Of a stretch of 64,000 nucleotides of DNA, positions 49,219 to 62,603 are shown in pieces (position 1 is the stretch's first letter; every line of letters begins with the position of its first letter). The notes beneath the pieces are model-generated. The model made no database searches and was not told the origin of the DNA. It saw only the letters and a list, made by a program, of their open reading frames with translations. The translations under genes and the position numbers were made by a program. The stretch lies in the NCBI GenBank assembly GCA_032207245.1, contig CM063501.1:84888365-84952364 (forward strand). Reading direction: 5' to 3'. This stretch comes from Pardosa pseudoannulata. Taxonomy: Eukaryota; Arthropoda; Arachnida; Araneae; Lycosidae.

Positions 49219-52200
49219 GTATTTGAAATTTTATCAAAGCATTTTCATCGTATTTTAACTTAATGAATGCAGTTTTTGGACAAGTATTTGTAACTTTCTT
49301 AATTTTACCTATTAACTTTCTGTGTTTTTTATATAGCCCTCAAGACTTGTATACCTTTTAATTCAACTAAAAATGAATTTTTGTGTTTAATTGCATGTAA
49401 ATGGGGTGTGGCTCTTTATAAGGTACATGAAATTCTAGTTGAAATAATGCGTGCCTTTCTCTGTATTAGCAATTACGTATTCCAAATGAATACATGATAT
49501 AGTTAAACCATCGCACAAACATTTAACTTGAAACACCCCTTTTTAAGTTACGGCCTTGATCCTACTATCAAAGTAATGTATAAAATATGTTAAAAATTAT
49601 TCTTATTAACTAACACTATTTCGAAGTTCATTTCAACTGAGCACGAATACTAGACGTGTTATTGAGAAGACAAATGGAAACATATTGAAAATGTAAAGGG
49701 TTAACGACGTACGATACGAAATAATGTCAACCATTGATAGTTTATATGAACTATTTTTAACCCCAGTTAGTATTAATTCTTAATTAGTGAGCACAACTGC
49801 ATACATGTAATCTTGTAGATTATAATGAAGTTGTAAATTTTATTCTGCCTCACCCGATCCCAAACTGTTCCAACCTCAAGATTATAGCCACTTACCAGAA
49901 GTTTATCATGTCGAGACTATTTCAATAAGGCCCATACATGGGTGTGGCACGCTACAAATACGTCCCAGCAAATGACCTACGGAAGTGAGCGGTTGACTTC
50001 ATTTTATCGCGTGGAATATTAAATCGAGGGAGTGTTACATGCGTGACCGGAGATAATATAACACCGTGTTAGACCTTTTTTATATTTCTGGTAAAAAGAT
50101 TTATCTCAGAATGCGTTACACTTTTAAGTGAAACGAAAGTATTATGAATTTTTATTCTGTAGGCTTCACACGTATTATGTATTTTGCAAATTTATTTGGA
50201 GATTAGAGCAGAATGCATTTGAATATGAACTATGTTTTTCAAGCATTTATATTAACAAAGGTATTTTATATTGTAGCTCAATACCTGAGCACTAAATACA
50301 GACAGGAAAAATATTTAGATACTTATAATTTTTTTAAAATATATAACATAAATTTGCAGCTATTCAATAAAAATTATGTTATTATTTCTTCATTAATGTC
50401 TAGCATTCTAGTTTTAAAAATTAGAGAAATTTAATAACTTTTAGAATTTTTTTGTTTTTTTAATTGAAATTTTTCAGTGAGATCTGTCATAAACAATTTT
50501 TTTATTACTTTATACTAAAATTGTTTGACATTATTTCATACTTTATGTTGTTAACCCATTAAAATTTCAGTATGTTTTATTTATCGTCTTTATAACTCAT
50601 TACGATCAATTGAAAGAAAATTTCTCTTTTAAATTAAAAGTATAATTTAAATCATAACTTTAAATGCGCTTCAAAATGTAGTTTGTAATTAAGAATTATT
50701 TCATCAAGCATTATTTGTCATATTACTTTGTAAGTAAAATCCGCGAATGGACATTTCTGTAATATACAATCCCCCCAATTTTCAAGTATATGCCATTATT
50801 TATATATTTGTCACCAAAATCAACCTTATAATTTCTTATCAACATCTTATATGTTATGATCAAACCTCGCACAGCAATTTAATTTTTCGTCAGGTATATC
50901 ATCTGAAGTCATGAAAAACTTCTATCTGTCATAAATTTTCAGTTTACAGTTCATTGTTTAAACTTGATAGCAAATAAGCGTTCCAGGACAATTATTTATA
51001 TACGTAAAATCATGCGATGTTTAAAATAGTTCGATAATGAGGAATTTAATATTAATATTTCTTAAATATGTCATATATTTACTCTCAAAAGTTCATAATA
51101 ATTTAAAATATTCGTCAATATATATTCAGCAAAATTCATTTAAGTATTAATAGAGGGGTATAATTTTATTGATGATATTCACTATCGAGGATCATGGAAC
51201 ATTCTATACTGATTCTTGTTGTGATACAAAGTCTCAGATTATATAGCAATATATGAACTACTTATTCGATATTTAGTAATCCTAGCACTTAGCTGTCAGC
51301 CTAGAAAGAGGTCTTATTTTGTGGCCCATATTCCTTAAAGGTCACTAGCATATTAATATAGAATTTGTTTATTAATTTTTATTCTTCTTGTTCTATTGTT
51401 CATCGTCCCATCTTCAGAAGTTGAAAGTCATTAGTGCTGTTTATTGTATTTTTTCTGATAGTCACAAGGCAGTACTAGGAAAAACTCAATTGCAAAAACT
51501 ATCTGAGTTAATTTTAATTTATTTACAATAGTTTTGTCCAGGAATTCCAATTATAATTTTTTGTAGGTAACTAAAAAACAGATTGTTCATTTTCTATAAT
51601 TTTTTCCTTAGAAGTTTCTTATTTAATTGAATGTAAAATGGTAAAGCTGCAATATCTCAAATTTTAGTATCTACTATAATTTATAGTCTTCTGTATCTAA
51701 TATTTTATAATTTTTCGAGTCTCACACATCAATTTACTTTTTTAGCAGGTACATTAACTGAAATAATAAAGAATAGATAATCGATTATAAAACTTCTATT
51801 CCTGCCTTATGTTTACTTAAGGTAGCAAATAAATCACGCCTGAAGTTTTACTTTTTTATAAATGACATCGTATATTCGAAATATTACAGACCATCGCTAA
51901 TGGGAACAGTTTGTAATATTTAAAGTTGCTGAACTTTTATACACTTTTTATTCTCATTAATCCATAATAAATTAGAATCATGATACTAATTTATACATAT
52001 ATTTAGAAAATATTTTCTGGGATTAATGGATAAATAAAGAATTAGTTGGCAGTGTGTCATTTCTACTGTAATTAATTGTACCTTATGGGTATTCTAGTCT
52101 CTAGAATGCTGCTATGTGGCAAAACACTTTTAGATAAGAGGTCCAGATACAGACACACTCTTCACTGCCTGCATTAAAAGCACAAGGACATTTCAAGAAC

Positions 52201-52419
52201 CCCTAGTTCATTGTATAAATTTATCCGTACCTTAAAGCTCAAAAAATAGTTACCTGCACTTCAAAAATATTTACGAATGGCATGAACTTTAGTCTGCTTA
52301 ACTTAAATCTTTTATTTTTACTTTTCGTCTACTAAACGTATGAAAAAGTTCTGAGATCTCCAAAAACATTGATTTCCTGATTTTTGTAAGTATTTATTCA
52401 GTTTATTAGAATATGTTTA
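49219..52419. other. AT-rich non-coding DNA
   Basis: More than 3 kb without recognisable gene, RNA or transposon. Frames at 50213-50434 and elsewhere are short and lack motifs. A GC-richer patch at 49840-50060 has no identified function. Confidence 0.55.
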
Positions 52420-52421
52420 TA

Positions 52422-53616
52422 CACCGAAGAACCATTAATTATGACAACCCTCCATTTAAAACAGTGGGTTCACAAAAAACAAAACCACTGCTCTCGCGTG
52501 GCTAATGTTGAAGTATATAAAGCGTCTATGCATTGTCCTACCAAATATACCGGAATTATCGAGATAATAGGAATATCACCTCATTTATCGGACTTCGACA
52601 AAGGTCAAATTGTTATGCTTCGAAACTGGGAACATCAGTATTAGAAACGGACGTGTTATGGTCTGTTTACGTACAGTTGTTGTGAGGATATATCGAAAGT
52701 GGTGTATGGATGGTGTAACGACAAGTCGCTGGTCAGAGGTGTGTCGTTCATGACGCATTGATTCCAGGGGAGAGCGGAGATTGATAAGCATTGTTCGCCG
52801 TGACTGAAGAGCCATAGTAACCGACATCGCCATCATCTACAACAATGGCGACCCAGACAGTATTGCTCAAAACACTGTGCAATGTACATTGCTGTGTATG
52901 AACTTAATCAGCAGGAAGCCGAGGAAGTGAGGGCATGTCATCGCCAGTTGTGTCTGCAATGGAGCAAAAAACATCAGAATTTAACATTACAAGAATGTTA
53001 GAAAGCTGCATGGTCTGACGATTCACGTTTTCTGGTACATCACATCCAAAGACGTATGCAAATACGTCGATTTTAAAAGGAACTTTGGATTCCTTATGCA
53101 CAGCTGGACGGATACAAGTCAGTGGCTGGGTGGGAAATGGCAAATAATGGTATGGGTAATTATTTCATCGGGCACATTATTACCCTTAATCCCCGTAAAA
53201 ACAATCCCTGATGTCTGTGCTCTACGTGAACATCGTTGCATACTAGGTTCACTTATTCATAACAACAGTATTCCGGCAGGGGATGATGCTTATCAACAAG
53301 ATAATGCACCATGTCATAAAGGTCGAATCGTCAGAGAATGGTTCGACTAACATTCCAGTCACTTTCAAGACATGTCTGGGCCTGCAAATTTACTTGGCAT
53401 TAATCCAATAGAGAATTTAGGGTGCCACCTGGAAAACCCAATTTGTGCTCCTTGTCTACCCTCTTCGCAATCTGCTGGAATTTCAGGACCAGTTACCTCA
53501 GGCTACCTATCACCACCTTTTGTAGTCAATGCTTTGTAGGATGCTGGTGATCTTGAGGGATAAAAATAATTCTATATGTTGTTAATAGAGTTATCATAGT
53601 GTATGGCTGTTCGGTG
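52422..53616 (+). mobile_element. Tc1/mariner-type element (DD36E spacing), copy 2
   Basis: The element is 1195 bp long and flanked by TA at 52420-52421 and 53617-53618. The ends are CACCGAAGAACCATTAATTA and, inverted, CACCGAACAGCCATACACTA, about 30 bp with seven mismatches. Length, layout and transposase match the element at 42.67 kb, but the terminal sequences differ, so these are two related subfamilies. Confidence 0.93.
52574..53539 (+). pseudogene. Tc1-type transposase pseudogene (DD36E)
   Basis: The degenerate frame begins near HLSDFDKGQIVMLR, matching the start of the 42.8-kb pseudogene. All three catalytic positions can be seen in different frames: Asp in WSDDSRFLVHH (codon 53017), Asp in YQQDNAPCHKGR (codon 53300) and Glu in GINPIENL (codon 53411). 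The last two are separated by 36 residues. Stops and frameshifts are frequent, including one after WEHQY near the start and one after IVREWFD. It is more decayed than the 42.8-kb copy overall. Confidence 0.9.
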
Positions 53617-53618
53617 TA

Positions 53619-54830
53619 TAATTTATATATGTCAAATGTGTTGTCTTGACGACACATAGGTTGAGGCATATGACAGTCACACATGAGGGTGTGGTTCCAT
53701 ATCGCATATAAAGTTTGTCTTTCATTCGCAAAGACCTTTCATAAGATCGATATTGGCTATAATTTTTTTTAGAATTTAGCGAAATTTTAATTTTATGATT
53801 TAAAAATATTTTAATAGCAAAAAATAAACCGTTTTCCCATAAAGATTATAATTGCATTCAAGCAACCGTGCTAAAAAGAATTAATTGTTAAAAAATTCAT
53901 ACTATAATTTCAAAAATTATGAAAGGTATAATTGTAAAAATCGTTTCTAAAAGCACTTCTATCATTTCTTGCTTATTCGTGGCATTGTAAAACTGTATTC
54001 TTCCAGAGAATCATATTTTACTAAGTGTAATAACCTTCTTATATGAAAACCTAGAAAAACAGCACCGGCGGAACTCTTGATTTAAGAACAAAATTATTGT
54101 TTATTTGCGTATAAATTCATACTAAATTATTTTTAGTAATTTTAGAATACAATAATTTTAAGTCTTTTAGAAATTGTGCTTATTAAAAGAATATTTCTTT
54201 TTATATCGTAGTAAATTTCAGAATTTATTATAGCAAGTCACCAATCATGCAATATATTTCACACACAGGTGACTATACAGCTGGTTGAACTCAATTTCTC
54301 CAATACTTATACCTCCAAATGAATAATTTTGCAACTTTGCTGATTTGCACTTAACGATTAATCTTATCATGGAATAGCTGTCAATATACCTTCGCATATA
54401 AATCATCTTAGTAAATTTATGACTGTGAAGTTAATGCTATTAATAGTTTTAACTTTTCAATGGTAGAATTATAATTATATTTTAAGATTAACCTAGCTTA
54501 AATTTAAACGATAAAGTTTTCTTTCAAGATTAGACAGCTACGATTTTTAATGGAATTTTATTAATATAAATAATTTAAAAGATTTGTATTTTATTGGAGT
54601 TTAAAAAATTAAGATTACTTCATCTTGCCTTCAAAGCCTTCAAAATATTTCTATTTTTGTTAGTTAATTGAATTTTTAATGCTTCTGAAAAAAATTAGGG
54701 ACTAGAAATAATCTATCGCAAAGACTGCTAGAGAAAGAGGAGTCTTCTTAATTCCCATTTAACCTGTTATCTACATAAAAAAATAATTTTAAATTTTATT
54801 ATATTTCCAGTCATTGAATTTTGTGTTTTC
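53619..54830. other. AT-rich non-coding DNA
   Basis: No gene or repeat is recognised. Confidence 0.55.
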
Positions 54831-55018
54831 GTTTGGTTTGGTTTGGTTTGGTTTGGAGTGCTACAGTCTACTTTTTGCATCACGAGGGCTAATGAGACCG
54901 GGACCTACAGCTTAAACCCAATTCCGAAAGGCTACAAGCATCCATGCTACAGTGCGATTCGAACCCGCGAACTCTGGTACCGAAAGCCAGGTCCCTAACC
55001 AATCGGCCATCGTTCGGC
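54831..55018 (-). mobile_element. tRNA-derived SINE, copy 4
   Basis: In minus orientation it has a tail of four CCAAA units, the common body and a tRNA-like head with slightly mutated boxes (B box GGTTCGAATCGC). No clear target duplication was found, in keeping with a more mutated, older copy. Confidence 0.93.
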
Positions 55019-55440
55019 CAGCAATTAAGGGAAGATCAAAATTAAGGGAATTAGAAACAGAAGAATGCTAATGGCTTTTGTGATATTTGATATAACAGTT
55101 TTTTCCGACATTTAGTATATAAACATTTTATAGTACATTCAATTTACTCAAGCTTTTATTAAGATATTTTAATGGGAAATCATTATTTTAACCCCTAGCC
55201 TGTGTTTTAGAGATGAATTAGTTTGTGTGATTATATGCAATATTAAACTTGATTATGCAGCTGATGGCTATTAAATTGTAATACCAATAACTTTTGTTGC
55301 TTTGGTAGAATTTTTCAGTCTAATGTATATTTTAGAGCATGAAATATTTAAAAAATAGTTCCACTTGTAAGGACACCGAGGAAAACTGCGTTTAACATAA
55401 TTACTTGGGAAGACGTCACATTGCTAGAAACATTGCTTGT
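55019..55440. other. Non-coding DNA
   Basis: No gene or repeat is recognised. Confidence 0.5.
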
Positions 55441-55572
55441 TTCACTTAGTTATGATGCGATAAATTAAAAAATTAATCGTTTGCGTTTAACCGGGGAAAA
55501 TAATTCTTGGAATAATGGCATAAAATGCTCGAAAAAGGGGGAAGGAATGGATTTCGAACGTTAAAAATTTAC
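55441..55572 (-). mobile_element. Helitron-like family, copy g (internal fragment)
   Basis: This shares TTTAACCGGGGAAAATA, ATAATGGCATAAAATGCTCG and GGATTTCGAACGTT with the internal part of the family (compare 22280-22330 and 62110-62180, same orientation). Neither end is present. Confidence 0.65.
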
Positions 55573-55670
55573 AAAAACCTTCCCAGGGATGTACCTAATA
55601 ATTTCCCATATTTCCACGGCGATTGGATGCATGCAGTCTATCGAGTACATACAGACAGACACACAAATTC

Positions 55671-55673
<3 letters not shown>

Positions 55674-55733
<60 letters not shown>
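55674..55733. repeat. (TA)n microsatellite
   Basis: About 60 bp of TA preceded by ACAGACAGACACACAAATTC. Confidence 0.97.
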
Positions 55734-55735
<2 letters not shown>

Positions 55736-56670
55736 TTTCCTATGAAATAAGCTCTAGTGTAACAGAAAAAAGTGATGCCTTAGTGCTGTCAACTGACTGT
55801 TATCGGGATTTGTGCCCCTTTTATAAGTCCTTTTTTTCCCTGCACCAGTACTTTCTTAACATAAAAATACAGGTGTCATTGATTATTGATGGACTTATTC
55901 CTAATTGGCGTTGTCTTTTAATGCAAGATCTTTACCTCCATTTTTTACTTATGTTTGACTAAACTTTAGTCAACAGTCAATTGGATCTCTTCCATAATGT
56001 CAAAGTACTGAGTGTTTACAACAATAAGAGCAGTTTTAATATTCTACTTGATACTACACACTTATACATTTAGCATTTTCCGTAGGGATGTTTACAATTT
56101 GTTTCCACGTCAACTAAGCATGAATTAAATTATTCAACAGTTAGTCTTTTCTTGAACAAACTAGATACAAAAATTTCGAAAAGATATACCTTCTTAAAAT
56201 CAAATACACAAAACTACATTTCAGCCATCTAGAGCTTTGTGTTTGAGTAATTCAGAGCAAACTGACAGACTGACTAACACCACAATGCTACACTGTTATA
56301 CCACAAAACATATATTTATTTTATTTTATTTCAGTCACATTATTGCCCCTGTCTGTACTCAGTATCATTCTGAAATATTGAATACGGACTTTGCAGTTTT
56401 ATTCTCTCCGTTCAGAATATTATATGTAAAAACTTATTTTGTGTTTAAAATGGGATAAAATGGAGCTCAGGCGTTCAAAATTCGAACTACCACAGATGCT
56501 TTTTTAAAATTTATCGAAAACCTGTGTCGAAAAGATTACAATTTGGACTGTTAAATGTCTATTTTTGTGTGTATGTGTTTCAATGCATAAATTTCATTGT
56601 AACACAATTCTATCTTGTTATTATGAATATATTATGGCTTTCTCTTACTAAGAATGGGTAATTCTAATCA
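55734..56670. other. AT-rich non-coding DNA
   Basis: No gene or repeat is recognised. Confidence 0.55.
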
Positions 56671-58287
56671 ATAGAATAAGTTTTAAAATGCATACATTCA
56701 TTCGAAAAAAAGGCTTTATTTATTGAAAAGGGAGGAGGAGTTTAGAATTCAAATCGGATAATGATTATAGCAGTTGCTTGGCTTTCTATTATTTGACAGA
56801 AAAATGCCAACTGAATTGGACGGTTATCAGTTACTAGGTGTGCTAGTTAAACCGGTAATATTGCATGCATTTCATAGCCGGTATTTCATAGTTGTTTTGG
56901 ATTAGTATTGTTTTATGGGTAATTATAATCTTGTAGAGGTATATTGAAGCAGAATAAACTAATCGTCAACATGAGCTTTTGATCAAAACGTTTATTAAAA
57001 GACTAATAAGTAAATAAAGAATAAAAAGGTAAAATATAAGACATCAGTGCGTTGATAACAACTTGCGGCTTGCAAGTGATTAACAGGCGAAAAGTTGTTT
57101 TACTCAAGCCCGGTGATTCCAAAGCCGAGGCCGAACGATGACCAAATGTTTAGGGTGCTGGCCTTCGGAACCGGAGTTCGTGGGTTCGTATCCCACTATG
57201 GCATGGATGTTCGTAGCCGTTCGGAATCGGCTTTAAGCAGCAGGTCCCGGTCTCATTAGCCCTCGTGTTGCAAAAAGTAAACCGTAGCACTCCAAAATCA
57301 AAAACCAAAGCGGAGAGTGATTTCCCCTCTCGACTAAACTGTGCCGCTCACCTTATATACTGCAACATGCTCGCGCGCGCGCAGCATCGAGGGAAATTTG
57401 CATTTGCAGGAGTTTCTTCGATGCGGTTATCAGAACGCTACAATCAGTAGAATAAGTTTTAAAATACACGCATTCATAATTCGAAAAAAAAAATCTTTAT
57501 TGAAAATGGAGAAGGAATTAAGAATTCATATAGGATAATTATTACATCAGTCGCTTGGCTTTCTATTATTTCACAGTAAAATGCCAAATGAGTTGGATTG
57601 ATATTAGTTACTAGGTATGCTAGTTACAATGGTAATATTGCATGCATTTCATAGCCGGTATTTCATAGTTGTTTTGGATTAGTACTGGTTTATGGGTAAT
57701 TATAACCTTGTAAAGGTATATTGAAGCGGAACAAAGTAATCGTCAACATAAGCTTTTGATCAAAACGTTTATTAAAAGACTAATAAGTAAATAAAGAGTA
57801 AAAAGGTAAAGTATAAGACATCAGTGCGTTGATAACAACTTGCGGCTTGCAAGTGATTAACAGGCGAAAAGTTGTTTTACTCAAGCCCGATGATTAGAAA
57901 GCCGAGAGTGATTTCCCCTCTAGACTGAACTGTGCCGCTCACCTTATATACTGCAACATGCTTGTGCGCGCAGCATCGAGGGAAATTTGCATTTGCGGGA
58001 GCTTCTTCGATGTGGTTATCAGAACGCCACAATCTGTAGAATAAGTTTTAAAATACATGCATTCATAATTCGAAAAAAAAAGTATTTTTTATTGAAATGG
58101 GATGAAGAGTTTTGAATTCAAATAGGGAGATGATTACAGAAGTCCCCATGGCTTTGTATTGTTTGTCAGTAACATGCCAACTGAATTGGACTTATATTAG
58201 TTATTAGAGATGTTAGTTACACTAGTAATATTGCATGCATTTTATAGCCGATGTTTTATAGTTGTTTTGGATTAATACTGTTTTAAC
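56671..58287 (-). repeat. Tandem array of ~590-bp units with minus-strand promoter signals
   Basis: Three head-to-tail copies start near 56671, 57447 and 58036 (AGAATAAGTTTTAAAATRCA). Copy 1 is lengthened by SINE 5; copy 3 stops after about 250 bp. On the minus strand each full copy has TATATAAGG, a TCAGT- or TTAGT-type initiator about 22 bp downstream, and further on TTTTAATAAACG, a poly(A) signal. The unit could be an LTR whose minus-strand start is TGTAGCGTTCTGATAACC, but LTRs in direct tandem without an interior are unusual, so I call it a tandem repeat. Confidence 0.85.
57130..57306 (+). mobile_element. tRNA-derived SINE, copy 5 (inside the ~590-bp array)
   Basis: It carries the A box, B box GGTTCGTATCCC (one mutation), common body and a short degenerate tail (CCAAAATCAAAAACC). 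Target duplication: AAAGCCGAG (57121-57129) and AAAGCGGAG (57307-57315), one mismatch. The neighbouring unit at about 57898-57906 shows the uninterrupted site AAAGCCGAGAGTGATT, which confirms both boundaries. Confidence 0.96.
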
Positions 58288-59865
58288 TTCCTGTTAGAAA
58301 TAATTAATGATTTTTACTAATGTTTCAAAACATAAGCAAGCCACAATATTATACTCTTGTAAATTTTATGAATAAAAGGTATTTACCAAATATGAACCAA
58401 TGAATGGGAAATAATGAATCTTAGATTGTATAGATGTATAGATCATTATGTCCTTTATAAATATCTTTGTCTCTTGATAAGCATATTCATAAATTAGACT
58501 TCCAAATAATAGCTGTTTCAGAATGCAGATAGAATGTTTTTTTCTATAAAAAATAAAATTAATATAGTTGAAAATGTAAATGTTTACATCATGAGGAGAG
58601 AAGTGTAAGTCTATTATGATATTGTATACCGATTGATAAACTTCCTCGCTTAAAACACAATCCTATAAAACTCTGAATAGACTTTCATTTGGAGTATATA
58701 TGTATTCTGAAAATCAGTTTTGTACCTAATGTCCGTTTCGCCAACAAATGACATCAGCGAATCCGATTTCCTCATTTCTAAAGAAAGGTTGATGTGGTTG
58801 AAAGAACACAATAGGGTTTTCATATGGTCAGTCTTGTATCCATCTGAATCAATACATATACGCTGACTCTTAAGACTATCACGCACGTTTGCATGCTTTG
58901 GAAACGTTCAGTTTTGCTGACTTAGACTTTTAAAAAAGCCATGAAAGAAATGCTGAAATCCACATTTTTTTCCCTCTTAAATGATTATTGGAGCCCTATC
59001 CCGACTCATTAACCTGAAAATATTGCTTTACATTGCTATTAAAAGATGAGCAGTGAGTTTTTAAAAAAGCCCATTTCAAGATACAGTTTGGAAGCAGATA
59101 TTCCCTTTTTGTATGTAAATAGCTATTTAAAATTATTCATTTCTGAATTCCAATTTAAAATATACCCAAATAATTTTTTATGGTATGCATTGAAAAAGGG
59201 AAGCAGTTTTTTTATTCAATGAAATTCTAGATAATTTTTTCCGTTTTTCCCCTTCAATCCTCGAATAAATCCTATTAATATGTTTAAAACCAACCATTCA
59301 CTGACGGCATGTGAACTTGGTTCAATTTTCGTTCAAAAGCTTAAGATTCTAGTACTTAAAGATTACTGTGGGACCAGTTAAAGAAACCTTTTTTTTCTGA
59401 AATGGCGTATTTAATTGATTGGAAGTAATAGTTTTTCGCAGTTCCTTTTTCTTTCACTTTGACACTTAGCTTTGACTCGTTGCCAAAATAATAAAGTAAT
59501 TGATTTTATATCCGTTGTTACGGCATATTGATATAAAATTTTTGAAAGTATTAATTTAATATAACTTATTTTAAACATAATAAATATTATTTTAAAATCA
59601 TCTTAATTGTAAAGTTAAATACTACTATGGTAAAAACTCCAAAAGGAATCGTGTATCCATAAATCACATAATAGAAACTTTACTCATGGAATTGTCATTT
59701 AAAATTATTTAATAGGCAAGCGTTAAATTTATTAATTTCTTTAAGTCTCCCCAATTTTAACCGTTAAAAGAAAAAAAAAGGTATTTTTACAAAGAGGAAA
59801 AATAAGTTCATAAAATAATAGGCACTGAAATAAAATATCTTTACTTTTTTAGTCTTACGAATGTA
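58288..59865. other. AT-rich non-coding DNA
   Basis: No gene or repeat is recognised. A 78-codon minus-strand frame at 58650-58886 has no motif. Confidence 0.5.
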
Positions 59866-60643
<778 letters not shown>

Positions 60644-62042
60644 TTGTAGATTTCTTGATAATAATTGCAATACTCTATCATTTCGATCTCCGGACTTTAC
60701 ATTTTATGCGCCTTAATCCCATTTTTAAATCTTAATTAATTTCATTTTATTTTCTGTATGTACTTTACATAATATTTACCAAATAAATTTATAAGTCTCT
60801 GGTATCTAGTACGCTTCTAATGATGATTGGAGAAACAGATAATTTAGTTTCCTAGGCATTACATTTAGTATTCTTTCACCATATTGTTTCTAACTAAATT
60901 GATTTTATTAAAAATATTTAGTTAGTTTTTCACAATTGAATCTATTTAGATCCATGGTGTTTGATAAACTTCTAACTATTGACAAGAACAAATATCATTT
61001 TGGTCCCTTTGGATTAGACCGACCTATTAGGGTTTATTATTTGCTCTCCACTCATTTGACTAACTCTGTCAATATAATTATATAGTATTTATCAAATAGC
61101 TGTATATTGGTATAATAAATTGTAATGAGTGTTGATAGTCTTTACACAACTGTTTATATTATAAGACTTTAATACATATAACACGTAGAGTAAAGAAAAA
61201 GAAACATATTGTACCAAATTTAGATTTTGAATCATTTAAGTTCCAAATAAAGAAGATTGATTTGTTTTGTTGACTAGAATCTGTAAGATCGGTGTATTGA
61301 TATTTTACAAAATGAAGGCTAATTGAGAAAAGAACCTATTGCTAAAAATGAATTCCAAACAAGTGCAAACATCCAATACTAGTAGCTGAATTGAATCGAT
61401 GCATTGTACTAAAAGGCAACTCTCTACACATTCTATCTACATATTTTTAGCTGTGAATTAAACCGTCATTATTTTTGCAGGGATAATATTTACACCGGTA
61501 ACTATTTCTTCAAGTTAAAATAAAAATGTTACGAAAATTCAAGTTAACGATACGATATAAAACCACACATTCCGGATCAATATTTGAATAATAATGTTGT
61601 ATAGGTCCGGACGTTATACTACTGATAGAAACAAATAAAGACTTATAAATGCTGTAAAAATATAAAATAATTAAAAGCATGTAGAAATAGTTCAAGCTTT
61701 ATCAGTAGGATAAATATTAAAAAAAATTTCGTAGATAAGTATTCAATTTATTAATTTCATTCAAAAACCCATTTTTAATCAAAATAATATATAAAACTTT
61801 TTTAAAAATATGGATGAAATACATTCATAAAACAAATTGGATTAGAAAAAATATATTAACTTTTATAGTCCTACAAATGTTATAGGCAATATTTAAATTC
61901 AATCCCAGTAAATTAGAATTTAACTAGGCCATTCACATTATTTGCCCTGAACTGAATTCATTTTATTTATTTTATCTACTTATATTTAATTTTTCATGTA
62001 AATCAATCTATATTAATATAGTAAACTATCAAGAGCTTTGTC
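60644..62042. other. AT-rich non-coding DNA
   Basis: No gene is recognised. The segment 61740-61890 weakly resembles 59725-59865 (TTTATTAATTTC, TTCATAAAA and TTAGTCYTACRAATGT in the same order), hinting at an old duplication. Confidence 0.45.
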
Positions 62043-62603
62043 AGAATGTTATCAAAATGCTATTTTTGCCTATTTATTATGTGATGAAATGATAAATTTA
62101 ATAGCCTGATCTTAACCGGGGAAAATAGGGGTTGAAATAATGGAGTTAAACGCTCGAAAAGGGGGTAAGGAGTGTTTTGAAATTTTAAAGATGACAGTAT
62201 TTTTCTCTATGATATAAAGCATATTTAAATCCATTTATTTTAGAATTAGATCGATAGTTTAGGAGAAGATAAACTTTACTCGCTTTGAATTTTGCACCGA
62301 GCAATGACCGAATGGTTAGGGTGCTGGCCTTCGGAACCGGAGCTCATGGGTTCGAATCCCACTATGGAATGGATGTTCGTAGCCATTCGGAATCGGCTTT
62401 AAGCAGTAGGTCTCGGTCTCATTAGCCCTCGTGTTGCAAAAAGTAGACCGTAGCGCTCCAAACCAACCAAACCAACTTTTGAATTTTGCTAATCTTAACT
62501 CATCAAAAATCCACTATGGATGCTTCTATCCATTCCACGTCCAACCGCTTCATTAATTCGAGGACAAACGAACAGATAACTTAGCTTATTATTATATAGG
62601 GGA
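62043..62603 (-). mobile_element. Helitron-like family, copy f (3'-truncated, SINE inside)
   Basis: In minus orientation it begins TCCCCTATATAATAATAAGC at 62603 with host A before it, and contains the family's GAATTAATGAAGCGGTTGGA and CTAAACTATCGATC segments. It is interrupted by SINE 6 and lacks the 3' hairpin half. Confidence 0.85.
62296..62477 (+). mobile_element. tRNA-derived SINE, copy 6 (inside Helitron copy f)
   Basis: It has an A box (TGACCGAATGGTTAGGG), B box GGTTCGAATCCC, common body and a CCAAC/CCAAA tail. A perfect 12-bp target duplication, TTTGAATTTTGC, lies at 62284-62295 and 62478-62489, within Helitron sequence. Confidence 0.96.

Noticed and set aside
49219..52419. Host exons in the long transposon-free stretch
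   Set aside because: No frame over about 75 codons and no recognised motif; nothing supports an exon.
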